From positions 744,001 through 808,000 of the forward strand of contig JAQFVV010000288.1 in assembly GCA_028023455.1 (NCBI GenBank): DNA of 64,000 nt, written 5' to 3'. The DNA comes from Epiperipatus broadwayi (Eukaryota; Onychophora; Udeonychophora; Euonychophora; Peripatidae). This document shows positions 39,881 through 52,799 of the stretch, piece by piece. How positions within the stretch are numbered: the first letter of the stretch is position 1; every line of letters begins with the position of its first letter. The translations under genes were made by a program, and so were the position numbers. The notes beneath the pieces were generated by a model. That model had not been told where the DNA came from and searched no databases. It was given only the letters and a program-made list of their open reading frames with translations.

Positions 39881-41170
39881 CTATATATATATATATATTG
39901 TGACCTTCCAGGTTGGCACCAGGAAGAAATGTGGGAAGTTCACATTTGTGCTAACAATGGCTAAAGATAATTATCTGAAAAAAATGAATTGAGATGTAAT
40001 TTGCTAGTTAAAATTAGGATTTAAAAAAAATTAAAACTTTAATTGGGTGTACTGATCGGTAGAGTTTTGGATTATATGTTTCGTTGTAGGAGAGGAGGAT
40101 GAATAACATCAGAGATGTTTGTATGTAGTAGAAAAATTTACATGTCATAATAAGCAGATACATAGATATATTATTAATTAGAATTTTCTTTCCTATAATT
40201 TATTTATTATTTACTGATTATGTATTGTTCCATAATCTTATATTTAAAATGATAAACATTATTTGTATTTTAGTGAATAACATTTATAAAGTAATATTTA
40301 ATATTTAATTTTTATTATTATTATTATGTTTATTCCATTCAAATATTGTATTGTTAAAATTTTATAAGTAAAAAATTCTGGCACATTTCCAAAGTTGATT
40401 GTAATAAAAAAAAGAAACACAGAGGACATGAATGAAGAAAAAAAGAGTTTAAAACTTGAAGGAACTTAAAAAAATCCAAGGAAGAAGATGTAAAAAAACT
40501 TAAAAGAATCAATAACTTTCTAAGAGTATTAGAACAAATACAAAAAAACATCGCAAGGATTCTAATAATATACCTGTGGAGAATTTTCTATTATACTACT
40601 GGAATAATATAAAATGAGGAGATAAATACTCCCCCCCCAGGGGGAAGCCATCTCCAAATTTCTGTCAAATGATGGTCCATATTCACTACCTTTAAAATGC
40701 CTGGATGATATGTAAGCTAAATATGTACGATTTATTTTAAAGTATTACCAAAGCTAAATAATATTAAAATGACAAAATTGTTTAAAATAAAGCTAGCTAA
40801 AATTTTCTTATTAAACGCTATAATTAAACGCTTGATTTTTAATTTTAAGAATTTTCTATCAATATTCTGCAAGATAAAATTTAAAATGAAAGTGTTTATC
40901 TATTTAATCTTATATCAAGAAGATAATTTTATACTGTATAACTTTGCTATTCGTGCATATATAATAAAATAATTCCAGTGCATGCAAATGTTATTATAAC
41001 GCCTATCATGGAATTCTAGGATAAAAAAAAGACTATTGTCATTCTTAACAAATTATGCTTTAACAATCAGATAGACATTTTTTTATGTTATAATTTACTG
41101 TTGTCTTTGAAATTGATATGTATGTTTCTTTCAACTTTCAATTATTTTTTAAAAAAAAAAAACATAACAA
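39881..41170. other. AT-rich stretch; possible LTR start after a (TA)n tract
   Basis: A short (AT)n at 39881-39898 is followed at once by TGTGACCTTCCAGG, which could be an LTR start. Near 40410-40550 the plus strand is purine-rich with broken Lys/Glu phrases (KSKEEDVKKLKRI), possibly a relic of another coiled-coil gag. Too decayed to call. Confidence 0.25.
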
Positions 41171-42373
41171 TGTAACTTCATATCATTATAATATGATAAT
41201 GTATTATTTTGTATGATCTACAAATTATATTATAGGTGATTATAGATATTCGGATGTGTTCATGATGCTATAAATTATTATTTTAAAAAAATTGTATTTA
41301 TTATGCTTTAATTTCGTTAATGAAGTTTATTTAAAAAAATAAAGAATTAAAACCTTGTCTGTTATAAGTTGGAGGTAGAAATGGTCAAGGGACGATTAGA
41401 TTATTTAGATTGAGTTTGGAGATATTATTTAACCCTCACGTATATAAGTATAAGTATAAGTGTTTGGTTATTGTTTTCCCTGCCTTTCTTTATTTTGTAT
41501 AGTTAATGTTAGATGATATACACTGATTATAAGATGATATACACTGATTATAACAGATAAGTGTTGTATAAATTTTTATAATATGTATAAAAGATGATTG
41601 ATTTATGGCATCATACAAGTTTTATAAATAAGCTAATAAAAAGTATGTTTTAAAAAATACATTATATTTATGATATTTTAAAAGCACACATATTCGAAAA
41701 TATATAATTCATATAATAAATATTAGTCAATTTTGGTTTTACTGTAGAAGAAATATAATTGGTTAGAAAGGTGCATTAAATAATATATTTTTTTGTTTAT
41801 TTATTATTTATTTTGTCTTTTAATTTCTAATAAATGTTTTATTAAATTAATAGCCCATAGGAATTGCTTGATTATATACATTCAATTCTCCATTTCCACA
41901 CACACACATATGCTTAACATAGCATAACCCTAAAATATCTAAATTTGGCAGTATAATTCAAGTTTTATATAATTTGTCTGGAGATGATAAATCACCATAT
42001 TACAGTGCTAATAATATATTCTACTTTGCTTAGAATAGATGGTGATGTGGATATAAAAGGTACCCGACCCTCATCATTATCTATCCTATACTAAATATGA
42101 TAATTGATAATTTTGCAATAGTTTTGTAATTGAATAAATGTGTGGCATATGATTAAATTAGTGTCACAGAATTGTTATCCATAAATGTTTTATTACTTTT
42201 ATTTGCATCTTACATGAAGACCATATCCTATAACCTCAACTGAGCTAAGCCATAGAAAAATTACAATATAAGAATTTCAATTTACAATTATAAATTTAAT
42301 TCTATCTTGTATAGAATTGACGCCTGGGCATTTATAAATCTAATAAAGTAAATAAGTGAAGAGAACAGAGGTT

Positions 42374-42376
<3 letters not shown>
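41171..42376 (+). repeat. Possible solo LTR
   Basis: Ends TGTAACTTC...GAGGTTACA (8 of 9 positions inverted), with ATATAAAAGG near 42050-42059 and AATAAA about 80 bp later, then a (TA)n tract. The arrangement is LTR-like, but no second copy is present to confirm it. A 21-bp tandem duplication (AGATGATATACACTGATTATA) is at 41512-41552. Confidence 0.3.
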
Positions 42377-42417
<41 letters not shown>

Positions 42418-42431
42418 AACCTCTGTTCTCA

Positions 42432-42466
<35 letters not shown>
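42361..42466. repeat. (TA)n tracts with inverted flanks
   Basis: GAGAACAGAGGTTACA-(TA)n-TGTAACCTCTGTTCTC is a perfect 16-bp inverted repeat around TA repeats. Then CAACACA-(TA)n-TGTGTTG repeats the design. These are potential cruciforms. Confidence 0.9.
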
Positions 42467-42468
<2 letters not shown>

Positions 42469-43180
42469 GTTGGTACATAAAATAACTTTGTCTAAAAATT
42501 ATTGAAATAAAAATCTTTCATTAAAAAAAATAATATGTAAAAATTTAACAGTTTTTACTGCAGTTTGTTTTCATAAACATAAAATTAAAAGTCAAAGAGT
42601 TTTTGAAATAAAAGTTACAATTAATTAATTAGAAGGATGAGGGGGGTTGCTTTAGAAACATCAAATTAAACGAAGTTGATTTTCAAATAAGTAAAGAATT
42701 TTTTTTTATTATTGTTGTTAGTTTAAAAAAAATATTGTTCATAACAGTTATAAATGATTGATTAGAAAAAAAGGAAAGAAAGAAAAAGGTTTATACTAAA
42801 AGATTAAAAATATAAATCTCTTTTTATTTAAGTTAAAAAAAGGCATCTTAAAAACTAAATAGTGAATTGGTCTTAAATTATATATGTGCATAAATGATGA
42901 ATTAATCTGAGTTTGTTAGTAAAATATATACGTGTGATTGTAAATATAGTAAATGTATGCACAGTAAATATTAAAAAAATGATATAGAAAATTATCATTA
43001 AAAAACACAGCAATGCAATTAAGTTAAACAAAAAACAATAACACTATGTTTGCAATGGCTGCTAATTAACATCTCCAACAACAGGATTAAAAGCTTATGT
43101 CGAAGAATGCAATTAAACACAAAAAAGTATTTCAACAACAGATATTGCTAGCAGACATCAAAACAACATTAGGCCTTTAG

Positions 43181-43188
43181 TATAAATA
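43181..43188 (+). promoter_or_regulatory. TATA box of the decayed LTR
   Basis: TATAAATA, followed 30-90 bp downstream by repeated AGTTGAGAT phrases. Confidence 0.45.
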
Positions 43189-44639
43189 GTCCAGTTTTTC
43201 ATTGGACAAACAGTTGAGATAACAGTTTAGATGGTGCAGTTAAGATTACTGTTTGTGTGAGAAAACAGTTGAGATTGGGCAGTTGAGATTAAATCATTCA
43301 AATCGGTCAGCAGATAATGCAGTGTTAAAAACCTCGGAAACATATGACTTTCTCTAGCCTGTGTCCAGTGAAACAGCAACCTGCCCAGAATAGAAAATGC
43401 CTGCATAACAAATTGGAAGAATCACCAGGAATATTTAGCTGTCTCCAAGAATAGTGCCAATAAATAATAATAAAACTCCTCAAGAAAACATCCGAGCCAG
43501 CTGGAAATATTTGTACTAGAAGCAGCAACCAGGAAGAAAACAAAGTTCTAAATCCATGTTCAAAATCCTAGATCATAACATTTTTCTTATTCTCATTTCT
43601 AAAGTAGCCATCGCATTAGTTGAAGCCTCCAAGAGTCAAGAAATATGAACTCTATAGCATACATAGATGGACTATTAATGTGTGTGTTTTAAATGTCAAA
43701 TATTATTTTATGCTTTTTTATATAGTATTATAGTGTGTGAATTAAGAATGTGCTTGATCCTTATACCAGTGTTATGTTAGTTAAATAAGATTTACAAAAG
43801 TATTTAAAATTAGTATAAATAAATGTTAATTAAAATAAATTGTCTTTTAAACTTAAAGCTTAATTTTGTCAGTCAATTCTTTTTTGCCACTAAGTAAAAT
43901 AATTTGTTATTGAATTAAAAATAGACTGAGCTAGTTAAGGAATTTTTTGAGCACTGGATTATGGGCCTACTGTCCAAACATGTTAGTTTTAAATAACTAG
44001 CTGGTGCCTGGGGTTTTTTCGAAACAAATAAAGTGATTGGATAGTAGGAGTTAGAATCTAGCAGTTGAGGTGGCCATGATCTGGAAATGTAATCGTGTTA
44101 TGTGTTGCATAGCTTGGTCTGATTGTGGGTATTGTTGACAACTCTGCTATCAATAATATTCTCCACTCTTCTCAAACATGCCAGTTTGTTCATGTAATAT
44201 TTATAATATAAGATTATAAATGTATTAGAAATAAGGTTTAAACCCAGGTAAACAGCATGTAGAGTATATGAGATCATCAATGGATCGAATGTGGTACAAT
44301 TGGCATACCAACATTGGCTGAACTTGTCACAAATGAAAGTTAACTGAATGTTTTGTTACTGTTTGAAAATAAAAATTTTAAACAAAAGCTAAATTACATA
44401 TTTTAATGTGGTTTAATTTTAAAAAAATAATTGACCGAAACTTTTTTTTCTTTAAATGAAAAGAGATTTTGACATTTATGCTATTTAAAATAAATCATTC
44501 TGTTAAATCCAAGACAGTTGGATATTTTGGCTGGAGTTAAGGTGTTAAGAACAGGTAGAGAAAAAGGACAAGGGGGTGGAGTCAGTTGTATGTTCCATGT
44601 AAGAAAATAATAAATGGCTTGTATTTAAATATTGTTTTA

Positions 44640-45415
44640 AAAATGGAAAAAAAGAAGTATCTGAGACGCAGATGATGATAAACATGATGGAAGAGATGCA
44701 TCATGAATTTAAGCAAGGTCATCTGGAACTCAAAGCAGAATTGAAGAAAGAATTCAGGCGAAGTCAACAAAAACTTAAAGAAGAAATTAATCAGGTCAAA
44801 GAAGGAATTAAGAAGCTCAGAGTGTAAATAAGAGAAATAAGATGTGACATAACAGGAAAGGTAGAGAAGAACCAAGAAATTATAAAGTTAGATTTAATTA
44901 GAGAAATTAAGGAAGTTGAGGTCATGAAAGAGATAGAAATTAAAGTATAATCAGATAGTGTCGAAACAGATAAAGTAGAAACAAATGTAAATCAAAAGAT
45001 AGAAGATAGCACAGAAGAATTTTCTCAAAAATTTAAAAGGTTTAAGTTAAATGTCTGTTTTAAGCATAGGGTTAAAACATAGAAAAACACTACGAAAAAT
45101 ATTCACAGTTAGAAAAAATACAGAGTTCCACGAAGCTTAAAGGTTTTCTAATCTATAAAGTTGAAAATAGGATGGAATGGGAAAGAGATAAAGCAACAAA
45201 TTTTAATCGAGGGTTAGACATGAGGATATGGAGTATAATTTATGTTAGTGAATTAGTAGAAAGAAAGAAGGAACCACCTGACATAGTTTAAAAGTTAGTA
45301 ATCGGGCAAAATAGTAAAGGAAAAAACAAAGGACCGGAAAAGGACACTGAGCATGAATATGATTATTCTATTGTAAATAAAAGTGATAAATTTAAATCTG
45401 AAACTTCTCTTTAAA
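44640..45415 (+). pseudogene. Coiled-coil gag relic
   Basis: Reading frames contain MMEEMHHEFKQGHLELKAEL and EEINQVKEGIKKLR, a classical Lys/Glu coiled coil. After a stop come EIKEVEVMKEIEIKV and later fragments (KLKGFLIYKVENRMEWERD, ELVERKKEPPDIV) in shifted frames. At least three stops and frameshifts. The position after an LTR and possible primer site makes it a gag relic. No pol region follows; tandem repeats do. Confidence 0.55.
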
Positions 45416-45439
45416 ACTAAAATAATAAATTTAAAAATA

Positions 45440-45860
45440 AATGAATAATGATAAATGAAAGGTTTGAAAGTAATAATAATAATGGAGGCTTCATAAAACG
45501 AAAGATTTTTTTTCTGTCATGCTCATGTTAATAAAGAAGAAATGCTCGCAAATAAATAGGTCAAATTAATGATTTAAAAGTAATGTTTGTAGGATTAAAT
45601 AAATGAATAAAATAATGGAAATATGTAGAATGAAATCAAGTTAAGCAAAGTAAGTATAAGATATTTGTAACAAAATAATAAAGAATGAATGATAATAAAG
45701 TAAAAGTTTTTTTTTGAGTACACACCCGTTAATAAAGAAGTTAAATAAATAAGTGTAAAATATCCATAGTAAAATAATAAAGAATGAATCATAATAAATT
45801 AATAGATTTGGGAGGAAAGAATACATGCAAGTTAATAAAAGGAAGTAAATACAAAATATA
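45440..45860 (+). repeat. Imperfect tandem repeat, period about 115 bp
   Basis: Three or more degenerate units share GTTAATAAAGAAG and AAAATAATAAAGAATGAAT phrases. This explains the repeated Phe/Leu-rich frames on the minus strand, which I do not regard as genes. Confidence 0.6.
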
Positions 45861-46349
45861 TACAGGCATATAAATAATTATTTATATAATTTAAACAATT
45901 GTCTTTAATATGTGAAGATGATAAGCACTATACAACGACGATTTGCAATATCTGGCAAATCATGCGGAAAATGAGCGATCTCTAATGACATGAACATGGA
46001 ATTAACTCACAAACTAGACAATATTACATATAAAGAAGTTAACACGCTATTTAAATAAATTATAAAACAATAGTTTATTCACGGAATGTCATAATTATCA
46101 CACACGATGTAAGGGTCTTTTACCCTAAACATACATACATTTCAGAATTTATGACATTTGAAACAATCGTATTTATATGTAAAGTGAGCAAAGTTTATTT
46201 TGATTAATTTTTCAATTTCATATTATAATATTAATATGGTTTTATGATCAAGCAAACAAATCTCTGACTTTTAATACAGTCTGGTTATAATCCTATGTAT
46301 AGCCAACCCTCATAAATACAACACATTTATTCATATCATTGGCTAAATA

Positions 46350-46350
<1 letters not shown>

Positions 46351-46419
<69 letters not shown>
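46351..46419. repeat. (TA)n microsatellite, about 69 bp
   Basis: Pure TA run just outside the PLE inverted dimer. Confidence 0.97.
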
Positions 46420-46430
<11 letters not shown>

Positions 46431-46513
46431 TGTAAAGTACAGTACCCATTATAAAATATTATATATATTTTAAAAAAAAAATTTTAAAGGTAAATACAAT
46501 ATTATAGTTAAAA

Positions 46514-46562
46514 TTTTTTGTAGCGCTTTCGATTACGTGGTTATCCTCGCCAGCTTTAACTG
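46514..46562 (-). ncRNA. Hammerhead motif with one core change
   Basis: Minus strand: CUGGCGA (fourth base A to G), stem II partly paired (GAU...AUC type), intact GAAA, then AGCGCU, a perfect self-complementary stem III, and A as cleavage nucleotide. Confidence 0.5.
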
Positions 46563-46914
46563 AATATCAAATTTTTTAAACTTAATGTTACATATATTTT
46601 CATAAGCTGTGTATGGCCATATTTGCAACTTTCCTATTAATAACATCATCCTTATATTTATTAATCAAAATTTCCTCTTTAATTTTTCTCATTATGATTT
46701 CTTTCTTCCATTAATATTTTTATTTCACTACTATTAAATGTAAAAAAAATATTAATATTAAAATATTAATGGAAGAAAGAAATCATAAAAAGAGGAAAAT
46801 TAAAGAGGCAATTTTGATTGATAAATATAAGGATGATGTTATTAATAGGCAGGTTGCAAATATGGCCATTTACAGGTTATGGAAATATACATAACATTAA
46901 GTTTAAAAAATTTG

Positions 46915-46972
46915 AAATTCAGTTAAAGCTGATGAGGATTACCATGTAATCGAAAGCGTTACAAAAGAATTT
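46915..46972 (+). ncRNA. Hammerhead ribozyme, Penelope type, best preserved in the window
   Basis: CUGAUGA at 46929-46935, stem II GAUUAC/GUAAUC (46937-46942 with 46946-46951) closed by CAU, GAAA at 46952-46955, stem III AGC/GUU without a loop, cleavage nucleotide A46961. In stem I, G46928 pairs with C46962, and beyond an internal loop AAAUUC (46915-46920) pairs with GAAUUU (46967-46972). All catalytic positions (C3, G5, G8, G12, A13, A14) are intact. Confidence 0.65.
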
Positions 46973-47019
46973 AAACTATAATATTGTATTTACCATTAAA
47001 ATTTATATATATAAAAAAC

Positions 47020-48320
47020 CAAACCTGCCTAACACTATACTAGCAAAAATAAAAATTCAAAACCATAAAAAAATACAATACTAGATTAAATCCAAAGTTT
47101 TACCAAAATCCTTACACAACCATGGTTTCATCTACTACAGATAGACCTTCTCCAGTCAAAAACAAACTAAAAGAAAATTATATATATATATATATCACAG
47201 ATGGAGCTTTACCAATAGCTCATCAAGCTTTGTTTACAAAAATGCCGAGAGAGAACCTTCCCATAATTCATTTCAAACTCCACTTTCTCTTAATATCAAA
47301 AGAAGTCTTCATAAGATTGATAGCCTCAGAATCAAGAAGTTTTATTATCAAAGTCTCCTTTATTCTTTCTTTTTAACTCATTCTTTTCATAAAAAATAAC
47401 CGAAGCATTGTCAAACAATATTCTATGACCTGTATTCAATTCATGAATATATAAAGCAGAGTTAAAATACCTATGTTTAACTCTACTTAAATGAACCATA
47501 ACCCATTTCATTAAAGCTAAACTTACTTTGGCCTACATAAAATTTACCACAACTACACGGAATCTTATAAACAATACCAGGAATAGACCTATTATCAATA
47601 GACTGTTTTCAACCATTAAGTAATGAATTCAAATCAGAACCTTCTATGCAACCTTCTTTCCACCTAACAAATGACTATTCCTATAAACCAAAATATATGT
47701 TGAAGCCTTAAATGGTAAAGACATATAATCATTATCTTTACCAACAAATTTTTTTCCATCAAAATCATGACTATAATAATTATTATTAAATACAACTTTT
47801 TTAATAAAATCATGACTATAACCCAATTCTACATATTCAGCTGCAAATTGATTTCTTTGAATATAAGCATTATCATTAAAATTATTAAGCCTTCTATTCC
47901 TACAACAAAAAATTCAACAAAGACATTTTTATGTATAAAAGACTGATAACTATCAGGCCTATTCATAATTCTCAAATTCTTAGGTTTTATAAAATGACTA
48001 AAAACAAAATATCATTAACCTTCTCCACATTTAAATCTAAAAACTTTAATTTTACAAAATCAAAACTATCCCCCTCCCCACACAATTGTAAACTTAATTC
48101 TCGAATCAAGAGCATTCAATCCACATAAAAACTCTTCTAATTTCTTTTGCTGAATAACAAACAAACAATCATCAACATACCTAATAAATAATTTAATAGA
48201 ACATGCATAACACTACACTCCAAATAATCAATATAGACAGCACACATCAATGGAGAAATAATATAACCGATAACCCAACCTTCTGTAATTTTATCTGTGG
48301 TTTGCTATCTTTTGCTGTTA
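47020..48320 (-). pseudogene. Penelope-like element, RT C-terminal part and GIY-YIG endonuclease, broken
   Basis: Minus strand. From 48310 the frame reads GWVIGYIISPLMCAVYIDYLE (RT motif region), then shifts and gives YVDDCLFVIQQKKLEEFL (motif C). The connector follows (47826-47644, DYMSLPFKASTYILVYRNSH). Near 47595-47525 it gives PGIVYKIPC and CGKFYVGQ, the two halves of the GIY-YIG signature, with the C-terminal tail to about 47390. Several frameshifts and stops. The 5' half of the RT is missing and abruptly replaced by unrelated DNA at about 48320. The 3' region ends at a TA run near 47010. Confidence 0.85.
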
Positions 48321-49759
48321 TAATCAATGCAACCGTTGACGATAGCTTCCTATCATGTTGAAGACTTTATGGACATTGTATGTAACTTAATATTTTACTA
48401 TAGGAGTAAAGAGATATAGACATAAACTGTAAAAGAAATTATTGGCTGGCTTTTCTTGCTAAATGAAGTAAATTAATCATGATTGCGGTTATTATAGCTA
48501 GTGAGATGATTAAAAATGAAATAAAAGTGTCTCTTATAAATACTACCTAGTAAAATAGATTAATAAAAAATTATCCAAAATATCTTCCTGATAGATTTTG
48601 TTAATTATCGTATGCCAAAATATATATATGTCTTGATTGTTTTTCTTTTTAAAAAAATGTAGTTAATTTTAATTACATATATGAAAACATAAATCACATA
48701 CACATAAAATTGAAATGATACGTAAATACACATCATAGGAGGTGGTAGAAATTGCAATAAAAAGTAATAACTAAAGTATTAATTTATTAATTATATTATT
48801 AGAAGTAAACAACGAATATTACAATCACAAGGAAATGAAAGTTTAACATTGTTATTATTCGTTAATTAATGGTGTGTGTATGAAATCGTTATGTTAAGAA
48901 CAGACAATTTGAAAGATTATAAGTGTAAAACAATTAAATGAATTTGCTTTATGGAATGTTATCAGTCAACTAATACATTATTTATTAGATAAATTTATTA
49001 ATTAAAATTTTGAGAAATTTAAAATTTCATGAAAACAAATTACTATAGTTTAATAGTCTAATGTTTAAAGATTTTTTATTTGTAAAATAAACAATTGTAT
49101 ATTCTATTAGAAAAGAATATTGTACAATATATTATAATTTTAAAATTGTAATATTTAATTTTCATTTTAATGCTATGTCTTAAAAACTAGCATATTTTAC
49201 ACTTTCCAGACATTCAAACTCCCCTGCTTTTAATGGTTACCTAATAATGAAATAGATTTTTACTGAACAAATTTAAACAGTGATGAACTTTGGGTAAAAT
49301 TGAGTGTATCACAGACCACATGATCATAAGTTTTAAGTATACCTTCTTGCCACAATTTAAGTAGTCTTTGCTAAATTACAGTGCACAAATGATTCTGTGA
49401 CATTTAATTCTACAAATAGCCATTTTGTTAGCTTTGTTTGACATGGAGGATTAGAGAAACCTGCTAGGCATTTTGCCTATTGGCAAACGTTTTTTCTCAT
49501 TGATATAAATGAATAAATTACGATGTCAATAATAATTATCACTAAATATTATTCTAAATGAAATAATATTTTAATATTTTATATCATAAATGGAAATTTC
49601 AAAATCGCTTATGGGATGTTAGATGTTGCTACACTTAATAGCAATACATCAATAATCATTTACCTCTTCTTTAAAACAGGATTAACTTGTTGAAAATACT
49701 ATTAGCTATATGTCCCTATGGACTTCTTGAGTATTATAAATCTTGTGTTAATTTATAGA
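48321..49759. other. AT-rich stretch with no recognised gene
   Basis: No supported coding region. A hairpin-like phrase near 49465-49495 (TAGGCATTTTGCCTATTGGC) is present, but I could not make a ribozyme or element end of it. Confidence 0.4.
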
Positions 49760-50289
<530 letters not shown>

Positions 50290-50290
<1 letters not shown>

Positions 50291-50307
50291 ATTTAAATAC
50301 AAGGTAG

Positions 50308-50347
<40 letters not shown>

Positions 50348-50400
50348 CTACCTTGTATCTAGCTTATATATATATATATATATATAAGCTAGATGTAATT
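50290..50400. repeat. Nested hairpins around (TA)n
   Basis: TACAAGGTAGTATATACATA and its exact reverse complement flank one TA run; directly next, ATCTAGCT/AGCTAGAT flank a second. Confidence 0.9.
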
Positions 50401-50549
50401 AAAGAGGATTTGACCCTAAACTTTCAACCTTTCTTCAGACATCCCTTTCATCTTATACAACAAATACACATGACCACATACATAATAAAAAAATAATAAT
50501 TTCCAATATACATATTTCATGCTGAACCAGCACTCATCTGTTGGTTCGG

Positions 50550-50598
<49 letters not shown>
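50395..50598 (+). repeat. Second R2 copy followed by (TA)n
   Basis: 50395-50552 matches 49780-49940. A (AT)n of about 45 bp (50553-50598) then forms the boundary with the RTE element tail. Confidence 0.7.
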
Positions 50599-50601
<3 letters not shown>

Positions 50602-50619
50602 TTCATCATCAAACATTAT

Positions 50620-52150
50620 CAATCCATTGCAGAATGAAGGTCTTTCTAAGTTCAATCCACCTTCTCCGATCTTAAACTTCTCTTCTCCACATCACCCCTA
50701 CACACTTTCTTATTTCATCCATCCATCTCACATGTGGTCTTTTCTGGGTCTTTTACAATCTCTTGTTATCCAGTTTATGATGTCAATTGTCCATCTATTA
50801 TCATCTCTTCTAAAAATATATCCAGCCCAACACCACTTCAGTCTTAATTTTTTCAATGAGGTCAGTAACACCTCTTTGTTCTCTTACCCATGTATTGTGT
50901 TTTCAGTCTCTTTTTGTTACTTCTAATATGCATCTCTCAATACTTCTTTGAGTGGTCTGAAGTCTCGGTATTGCACTTCTATTATTTGTCCAAGTTTCAG
51001 ATCCATAAGTAAGGAGTGGTAAAACACATTTAGTGAAAAGAAACCTTTTTTTTTCAAACACGTAGGCATATTTCCTTTTAGTATCAAGTTATTTCTACCA
51101 AAAGCATCCGTAATGTTTCCATCTATATTAATAATCAGACCAAGGTATTTGTAACTGTTAATTTCTTCTAACTCATCATAATCAACCTTTATTTTCATAT
51201 TTTGAGAAAATCCATTAAGCATTATTTTAGTCTTTTTAATATTTATCTTTAGTCAAACTGTACTACTTCATTTGATAACTCCTGCAATATTTCCTGCAGC
51301 TCTAAATCATTATTTGCAAACTCAACTACATTATCTTCAAAATATTAACGATTTAAATAATCTCAATTTACTTTCACTCTTTAGCTTACAATTTTAATCC
51401 GCAAAATACTTCTTGCAGCACTGCTGTAAAACGTTTTGGAGATAGAGTCACCCTGTCATACACCCTTCTTAATGTTGACTTTCCTAGTATCATTATGTAA
51501 TCTAATTGTTGATGTTGCATTTTCATAAATATTCTTTAAAATATGACAATGTCCTGAATCTATACGTTGATGATCCAATCCTTTAATCTCTGAAGATATG
51601 TTTATAGAATCAAATGCCTTTTCATAATCTACAAATCCAAAACATAATGACAACTCATATTTATTTGTCCTTTCTATAACTTCTCTCAACACCTGGATAT
51701 GATCTACTATACTAAAACCACTTTTGAATCCAGTTTGTTCTCTTAGTTAGTGGAAATCCAATGTTCTCTCTAGAAGAGTTGTAATTATTTTGGTAAAAAA
51801 TTTGTATAAAACTGATAAAAAGCTGATAGGTCTGTAATTTCTAATATCTTCTTTATCACTTTTTTTAAATATTAATATTAATATTGCATCTTGCCAATCA
51901 TCTGATACATCTTTATCATTTAGACATTTGGTATATAACTTTGCTAAAACATTTTCTATTTCTTCACCTGCTTCTTTTAATATATCAATAATAATTCCAT
52001 CATTACCTGGAGCCGCTTCTTTCGTCATAAATTTAATTGCATTTATCACTTCTTCATTTAAAATTCTGGGCATTTCGGAAGATATAATATATATAGGAGG
52101 TACTTGTTCTTTATTACTATATAATTCTTCATAGAAGACTTCTACCCATT
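50620..52150 (-). pseudogene. RTE reverse transcriptase domain, catalytic motif destroyed
   Basis: AAPGNDGIIIDILKEAGEEI and NYRPISFLSVLYKFF (52073-51747) are the RT fingers; GFVDYEKAFDSI (51692-51456 block) is motif A; KVNIKKGV begins motif B. At about 51350-51310 the expected F-A/V-D-D motif C reads F-E-D-N, so the second catalytic Asp is lost. ELEEINSYKYLGLIINIDGN (51222-50923 block) and later C-terminal phrases follow. Confidence 0.85.
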
Positions 52151-52799
52151 TTATGATATCATCTCTTTTTTAGTAATAATTCCATCTTTTTTTTTCTTAT
52201 TGCAGATATAAATTTCCTACCAATACCAAAATGTTGCTTTACACCCTTAAGACTTTTATTTTCTTCTACAGTTTTTCTTACTGGTGCATAGTTATACTTT
52301 CGTATATCAATTTCAACTCTTTTTTATACCAATTTACAAAATTCAAGATATTCGATCCTTTTTAATGCATCATTTTTGTACATCTTCATATTCCTTCTTT
52401 TTTCATAAATTTTCTATTCTCAGTAGATAATTTATTGGTCAATTGCTGCTTTTTTCTACCAACTATCTTTGTTGCTGTTTTTAAAAGGGTATCAGTTATT
52501 TTCGTATTAATTTCATTCAAATCTGAATCATGTTCAAAATCTACTAATACTTGAAACTGATTTGAAAGTTCTAATTTAAATTCATTAGAATGTTTCTGAA
52601 GATTAGGAATATAAACTGCAAATATTGGTTTTTCTTAATAATTTTTATCTGTCTAGATTTGCATTAACACGTATCTTACATCTTACTAATCGATGACCAC
52701 TTCCTGTGCTAAATTTATAAAAACATTACAATCTTGAAATATGTATTTTCTGTTAGTCAAAATATAATCCAATTCTGTTGTACCTTCATTTTCATGCTT

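Larger units (their letters stand above)
42466..45420 (+). mobile_element. Decayed LTR retrotransposon with 1.5-kb 5' LTR and coiled-coil gag
   Basis: Candidate 5' LTR 42466-43980: starts TGTGTTGGTACA directly after (TA)n, has TATAAATA at 43181-43188, AATAAA at 43818-43823 and ends CTGTCCAAACA. TGGTGCCTGGGG, a possible primer site, follows at 44002, and a broken coiled-coil gag starts at about 44640. CTGAGCTAGTT near the LTR 3' end is also found near the end of the giant LTR (13210), hinting at relationship. No 3' LTR or pol is visible in the window. Confidence 0.5.
46463..47012. mobile_element. Inverted dimer of a Penelope-like 3' end with hammerheads
   Basis: Arms 46463-46723 and 46758-47012 are reverse complements around a 34-bp centre. 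The right arm starts in coding DNA (EERNHKKRKIKEAILI, the GIY-YIG C-terminal tail), continues through a short 3' region and ends with an almost intact hammerhead at 46915-46972. The left arm mirrors this on the minus strand. Architecture is identical to 1464-2183, but from a different family. Confidence 0.75.

Noticed and set aside
45595-45826. Repeated Phe/Leu-rich frames on the minus strand
   Set aside because: Created by the imperfect 115-bp tandem repeat.
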